Assembly (NCBI GenBank): GCA_029817715.1
Contig: JARUPY010000271.1
Coordinates: 558,001-622,000 of the forward strand
Direction: 5' to 3'
DNA length: 64,000 bases
Source of the DNA: Melastoma dodecandrum
Lineage: Eukaryota > Streptophyta > Magnoliopsida > Myrtales > Melastomataceae
The translations under genes and the position numbers were made by a program. The notes under the pieces are model-generated. The model did not search any database, was not told the DNA's origin, and worked only from the letters and a program-made list of their open reading frames with translations. Each line of letters begins with the position of its first letter. Position 1 is the first letter of the stretch. Of this stretch, positions 58,623 to 64,000 are shown one piece after another.

Positions 58623-61291
58623 ATGAGTCCGAGAAGATTGGGATGGTGTCAGTTGGTGGTGATGGCGGTCGTGACTTGGTCTGTGCTCGTGGCTTCGGGC
58701 GAGGCCGAGAAACATGTCCGGAAAGGAGTTTCTGTAGCCAAGCGTGAAGAGGAGGAAAAAGGTGGAGCTTTCCTGACGGACCTGTATGATTTCTTATGGA
58801 ACAAGGCTGGCCGCCTGGGCTACACTCACGTCTGGCCGGTAAGCCGATCTCCTCTCTGCTTCGTCTGGTTCGTTTTGTTCCTTCGAGCAGTTAGGTCTGT
58901 TCTTGTTTGGTTCGATTTTTTCGTGTTTGTGTCGCGATTTCTCGAGTAAATTTTTAGCCAAGTTGAGTGAGAGTAGTTGCTGAAAATGGCCACTGATGTT
59001 TGCTCATCTGTTGTCTCCTCAGGCAATGACGTTCGGGTGGAGGATTATTGTCGGAAGCATAATCGGGTTTCTCGGTGCTGCTTTCGGCAGCGTGGGTGGG
59101 GTCGGCGGCGGCGGTATTTTCGTGCCTATGCTCACTCTCATCATCGGTTTCGACGCCAAGTCGTCCACTGCGATTTCCAAATGTAGGATTGATATTATCT
59201 GAGTTGAGTTCCCAAAACATTACCTCTTCCATTGTTGGGGGAGCTGATCTGCTCTTTTGTTATTCGGCCAGGTATGATCATGGGTGCGGCGGCCTCTACC
59301 GTCTACTACAACCTCAAGTTGAGACATCCGACGCTAGACCTCCCCATCATAGACTACGACTTAGCGCTTCTGTTCCAGCCAATGCTGGTACTCGGCATCA
59401 GCATAGGGGTTGCCTTCAACGTATTATTCGCCGACTGGATGATCACGGTGTTGTTGATTGTCCTATTTTTGGGTAAAACAGTCAGCCACTGAACTTAAGC
59501 TCATTATAGGGTCTTCTGTTTTTCCTCAGACAAACATTCTGAATTCCGGTTCTTTCGTTCAGCTACATCGACCAGAGCATTTTTCAAGGGTGTTGAAACT
59601 TGGAAGAAAGAGACCATAATGAAGAAGGTGCGGGGAATGGCTGCTAATGTTCTCTGCTGCATTACTCATTCAACGGTTTGATTGTGTGTTGCTTCAAACC
59701 AGTTCAATCTCCTGACATGATTTGCTTATCTTCCAGGAGGAGGCTGCTCGAAGATTGGCGGCAAATGGTGAGTGGATCCTTTAATACCCTCCCTTCACAT
59801 AATTTCGATCATAACCAGCATCTACGTTCTTGTTAAGTATTTCCAAAACTGAGCTCATGGATCGGCATCCGTATATGTCAAATGCAAATGCCTAAATTAC
59901 CATTTCCTTGATAGCCAATGGAAATGAAGGAGTCGAATACCAACCCCTCCTGGGAGGACCTGGTGAAGAGAGGGCGCCGAAGAGAACAAGGGTGAGGAAT
60001 GTCCTTTCTTGTTTATCACATTCGTCCTTGTTTAGATCACCTGATGCTTGATATTTTGGTACGCGATACCAGGTCCCGGTCCTCGAAAACGTCTATTGGA
60101 AAGAATTTGGACTTCTCTCTGCGGTTTGGGTGATCATTCTGGCATTGGAAATTGCAAAGGTTAATCCTCTTCTTCTTTAGCTTCCATAGAACTCAATTGT
60201 ATAATTCTGTTATCATGTCGGAGGGGAAGTTTTCACACGATTGTTTGCGCTTTCCATGCAGAATTATTCGACCACCTGTTCTTGGGAGTACTGGGTACTG
60301 AATCTTATGCAGGTAAGGCAAATCACGAAATGTTCTACGACTTATTTTCTGTATTCAAATTTCCCTAACCTGCACATTGTCTTTTTACGTATGCAGATAC
60401 CGGTGGCTTGTGGAGTATCTGGGTACGAAGCGTATTGCTTGTACACAGGGAAGAGGCAGATATTATCAAGAGAAGGCACTACCGAGTGGAAAATACCCCA
60501 GCTACTTTTGTACTGTGGTTGTGGAGTCTTAGCCGGTATTGTTGGAGGGTTGCTTGGTCTTGGCGGTGGATTCATTCTGGGACCCCTTTTCCTAGAGCTT
60601 GGAATTCCCCCTCAGGTGCTTATGATCTTGATATTTGATTTAGTTGAGTTTGTTAAACTTAACACATTTGTTCTGATTATGGCCTCTCGGGATGATCCCC
60701 ACAGGTATCAAGTGCCACAGCGACTTTCGCCATGACATATTCGTCGTCCATGTCTGTTGTGGAGTACTACCTTCTAAAGCGATTCCCGGTTCCCTATGGT
60801 TAGTCATTTTGCTACTGTCTTCCCCATATTGATAAAAGTTACCTCGGACCAACCAACTTATCCGAGCCGACATTTACAGTTCAATTCTGTCAAACTGGTT
60901 CAATGCTAACTGGCGAGCTTGTCATGTCATGGTAACAAGGAGTTACATTGTTCTCCTTCCATTGCAGCTTTATACTTAGTGGCAGTGTCCACGGTTGCTG
61001 CTTTTGTTGGGCAACATGTGGTGAGAAGGGTGATTGCAATACTCGGGAGAGCATCCCTGATCATCTTCATCTTGGCGGCTACAATCTTTATCAGTGCAAT
61101 ATCATTAGGTACGTGAATACTGACCAGCATCATCATCATCAGAAGAATTTAAAATTCCACGGGCGTAATGTGACAGTCTGTTTACATTTGGCGAATGATC
61201 AGGTGGGGTTGGGATCGCAAACATGATTGTGAAAATCGAGGAGCACGAGTACATGGGTTTCGAAGACCTTTGCACTTATACTTCTTCTTGA
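58623..61291 (+). CDS. Sulfite exporter TauE/SafE family membrane protein
   Basis: Multi-span membrane protein of the TauE/SafE family, implicated in transport of sulfur-containing anions; substrate unknown here. Exons: 58623-58838, 59023-59182, 59272-59472, 59563-59627, 59737-59767, 59915-59991, 60073-60159, 60262-60312, 60397-60615, 60705-60798, 60968-61108, 61203-61291; 1431 nt, 476 residues. A signal-like hydrophobic N-terminus ([17 protein letters not shown]) precedes it. Two homologous halves are visible: [20 protein letters not shown] with STAISKCMIMGAA, and [20 protein letters not shown] with [15 protein letters not shown] hydrophilic loop ([16 protein letters not shown]...) separates them. 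I took the ATG at 58623 because it opens the signal-like segment. Another ATG 108 bp upstream is in a different context. Confidence 0.94.
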
Positions 61292-62001
61292 CGGTTAATT
61301 TTCTTTTCTGGGTCAAGAACAGCCATTCAATATTCTCTTCAAAGCAAAACTTCCCGATTCATCATATTTACAACGCTTTTGAGTGGAAGGCTGAGCTCGT
61401 ATGAGCAAAGTCGTGCTGGGATAAGAGCTGAAGATTTGTGGGCACTTCCATTTTCTTCGCCAAAATCCCAGAAATGAAGCCAGAGCAGACTTGTTGAAGG
61501 TCCCTTTTTTAGTGAGGCAGCCAAACAAATGCCTTAAGCTTGGAGTATTTCTCTGGAGATCTTTCCATTCCCTGTGGCAGCAATATGAAGATCATTTTTT
61601 GCAGTGCCCTTTCTTCATTCTCCCTGTCATAATTGGCTGCTTGAAAACATCGAAATTATTAGCTCATAATATTCTCATGCCGGTCTCCATGCTTAAGTTT
61701 TTGCATCATCGCACCATTGATGAACATTGTCTGTGGCTACCATTCATGATGCTTAATGTCTGGAAAGACGGGCATTAATCTGTTCATAACCACAATATAA
61801 TGAATGGAAAGAACTTCATGTACAGATTCTCGGAACAGAGACGGCTGAGAATTCTTACAACAGCAGGCACTTATATTGAGAAACAACCATCACCTTCTCT
61901 GTTATGCTGTTCTATGCAAATTCAAATCCTATTCACGTTCTACGAAAAACGAATACAGATTTTCCTCTTGTTTTGATCCGTTTTTAGGCGGAGGAGTGCT
62001 G
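61292..62001. other. Convergent 3' region
   Basis: This 0.7-kb stretch between the converging TauE and LEA_2 genes should hold both 3' UTRs. No gene or repeat is seen. Confidence 0.5.
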
Positions 62002-63094
62002 TTATTCGTAGGTGCACGAGTCCTTCTTGAAGACGATGGGCTTGGTGCTGGTCGAGTCAACGGTTACAGGGCAGGTGATACGCTTGTGGTGCCTCACTCT
62101 CACCAGCTTCCCCACGACATCGCCCCGGGAGCGAATCTCAAAGCGCATCGTGAGTGGTACCGGGCCTCCGTTCGGGGAGTCTGATAAACCTGCTGCCGCT
62201 CCGTACAAGGGGACCTTATTCCCCTCCACGTTGACGAGCACAATTCGATGGCTCTTTCTGGGTTGGTAGTATTTCTTCAGCTGCAATAAAGATTGTTTGC
62301 AAACCAGTCAGGATTCGCTACTCAAAAGTGCTGATTACTGATCTAACGAAGTGGATAATGCTTTACCTGGCCCATGGCAACGGTGATCTCGGAGAAGGCA
62401 AGGTCGACTGGTGATGATGTGACGTGGATGCCAAACAATGTAGCCGGATTGTATACGTTCAACCTCACCGTCCCATTCAGAGTGACCATCTTTGTCACGA
62501 AGCCAGAGGAATCGGATCCCTCCCCCATGTAGAAATTATGCGCCGTGAAGCTCTGCACATTGAGAAGCTTTGCAATGAATTCCAGTCCGCGTAAATTTTG
62601 TCAATGAAACCTGCGACTTGTCACACTACCTTTACGGTAACCACGGCTTTGTAAGGCCTGCTGGCGCCCCAAATGATTAGGCAGAAGATTGTGAAAAGAA
62701 TCACAAAGCTGCAGAGCGCAATCAAGGCCTGGAACCTCCGGATGAATGCCTTCTCCTCAAACTCGTCATAAGACCCTTCTTCGAGGATGACATTGCACTC
62801 AGGCCACCCCTTGTCATTCCTCTTCCTGCCGCCCTTCCTCCCGGACGAGGACCTGAAGATCCCAGAGAACCTGCTGTAGGAGGATTCCCTGGAGTGGCGT
62901 CCGAATGACGGGTGGGATGGGGACTCCATGGGGCTGTGCGACATGGGAGTGTTCTGCATCGACGAGGACTTATCCCCATCATGGGAGTCCCTCGAGGGGC
63001 TCTGGACATAGTACGCCGGTCGTTTCGGGGACCTCGACGGAGACGATGGGGCCGAGCTCGTGAGGTCCGACTCCGACTTCGACGAGATCATCAT
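62002..63094 (-). CDS. LEA_2 (hydroxyproline-rich glycoprotein type) membrane protein
   Basis: Three exons (63094-62630, 62552-62367, 62280-62002) give 309 residues. The N-terminus is Ser-rich and carries the conserved PAYYVQSPSRDSHDGDKSS and SRESSYSRFSG motifs of the At1g45688/At5g42860/At2g41990 group. One membrane span lies at about 120-140 (ALIALCSFVILFTIFCLIIW). The LEA_2 domain follows, with LNVYNPATLFGIHVTSSPVD and RKSHRIVLVNVEGNKVPLYG, and the protein ends in a Cys-containing tail (FKKDSCTYE). The family is thought to sit in the plasma membrane and is linked to stress and cell-wall contact. The exact role is unknown. Confidence 0.9.
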
Positions 63095-64000
63095 TTTTCA
63101 CAGGATCGACTAACAATCAAGCCCCCCTCCAAATTCCTTTCTGGGACTCCGAAGAACTGCAAGGCATCATCATAATTCAGCTAAAACACCAGCAATTGAT
63201 TAAAAAAACAGCAGCAGCAACAGAACGGGCCAAAAAGGCAACTCCTTTTGTTACATTCTTCTCCATGGAACACCGAAAGTGGGATACACAGGAAGACCAA
63301 AAAGCAACAGAAAAAGGGGGAAGAATCTGGTTTCATGCAGCTCACCCTCTACTCAATCGACAGCACCGCTGGTTTCGTTCGCGACCAATCAAGATGACTG
63401 CAGGAATGGGGGTCGCATGATGAAAGGGCGTTGAGATGATTAGATGAGTTGGGTGGGGGGACAAGTAAGCAGCAGCGCCTGGTTTTCAGACAAAAGCAGA
63501 GGGAGTGAGTGGAGTGGTATGGTACTCCCCGGTTGTCGGTTGTAAGCAACTGTAGTGTGTGCCAACTCTTTGTCCGTGCCTCAGGCTCGGAGGTTGTTCC
63601 TCCGAACCACTCGAGTGTCGGCAGCATTAACCAAATGAAATAAATAAATAATTTAAATTTGTTGCTTTGTGGGTTGCTGACGATGCTCTCGCTCTCCCTT
63701 GTCTATTATTTTTGTGGTAGTAGTTACATGTTGTGAGAAAGAAGATAATCTTATTTGAAAGAAGGGGGTTTGGTTAAGAGGTCTATCTGCGCATGTTGGG
63801 AGTGGGTCAGGTCAATCGCTGGCTAATTGAATGTCGGAGCCAGGGCTAATGATTACAAACAAGTCTCTTTCTCTCTGATACTAAATGGGCCTAATGGGCA
63901 CGAAATAAAGTTTAGGCCCAAATCTCGGGTGCGAGCCCAAATCCACTATAATGGAATAGAAAGGCCCAACTCCGAATAAGACCTAATCCGAACCTCTCCC
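63095..64000. other. LEA_2 upstream region and next promoter
   Basis: The first part is the leader/promoter of the LEA_2 gene. The last 120 bp are rich in site II-type motifs (TGGGCC/GGCCCA) and probably belong to a promoter serving a gene beyond the window. No coding frame was recognised. Confidence 0.5.
63886..63969. promoter_or_regulatory. Cluster of site II elements at right edge
   Basis: TGGGCC, TGGGCA, AGGCCCA, AGCCCA and AGGCCCA occur within about 85 bp. Such clustering marks promoters of housekeeping or growth-linked plant genes. Confidence 0.6.

Noticed and set aside
1..64000. CRISPR arrays, operons or other bacterial systems
   Set aside because: No regularly spaced repeats were seen, and gene structure is eukaryotic throughout.

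Overview
The window is nuclear DNA of a flowering plant, most likely a eudicot with a fairly compact genome. The evidence is many-exon genes with GT-AG introns and AT-rich intergenic DNA, plant-specific families (OVATE, FLZ zinc finger, LEA_2, RABF GTPase, class III peroxidase) and plant promoter motifs (telobox, site II). Exon structures below were built by hand by joining splice sites in phase. In every gene whose exons I summed, the total is a multiple of three and the protein length is plausible for its family.

Left half (0-43.3 kb). Every protein gene is on the minus strand: NAA15 (331-12192), XRCC1 (12548-14451), a family-4 glycosyltransferase (14855-17032), a Barentsz/CASC3 eIF4AIII-binding protein (18952-23610), coatomer beta' (25705-32459), a coiled-coil pseudogene (33526-34229), a divergent FLZ zinc-finger protein (34837-36090), an Hsp110-type HSP70 (37634-41264) and an OVATE repressor (42456-43325). 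One tRNA-Arg(UCG) gene lies on the plus strand at 33342-33415. From memory, the set matches Arabidopsis At1g79910-At1g80420, including the adjacent NAA15-XRCC1 pair.

Right half (43.8-64 kb). Strands alternate: a GET2/CAML-like membrane protein (+), an NHL-type LEA_2 protein (-), a divergent Rab5 GTPase (+), an IST1-like ESCRT protein (-), a decayed Peroxidase-48-like gene (+), an OVATE-like gene (-), RPL37 (+), a gene-poor 4.6 kb stretch, a TauE/SafE transporter (+) and a second LEA_2 protein (-). Several products serve membrane traffic: COPI coatomer, the tail-anchored insertion receptor, Rab5 and ESCRT/IST1.

Mobile DNA sits inside introns. A 3.2 kb 5'-truncated LINE with a 13-bp target-site duplication lies antisense in NAA15 intron 8. 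It contains a 360-bp inverted repeat able to form a long hairpin. A 0.67 kb terminal-inverted-repeat element lies in an intron of the Barentsz gene. I saw no new multi-gene system. The most unusual items are the LINE hairpin inside NAA15, the FLZ protein with an altered FCS signature, a possible GC-AG intron in XRCC1 and the peroxidase pseudogene.
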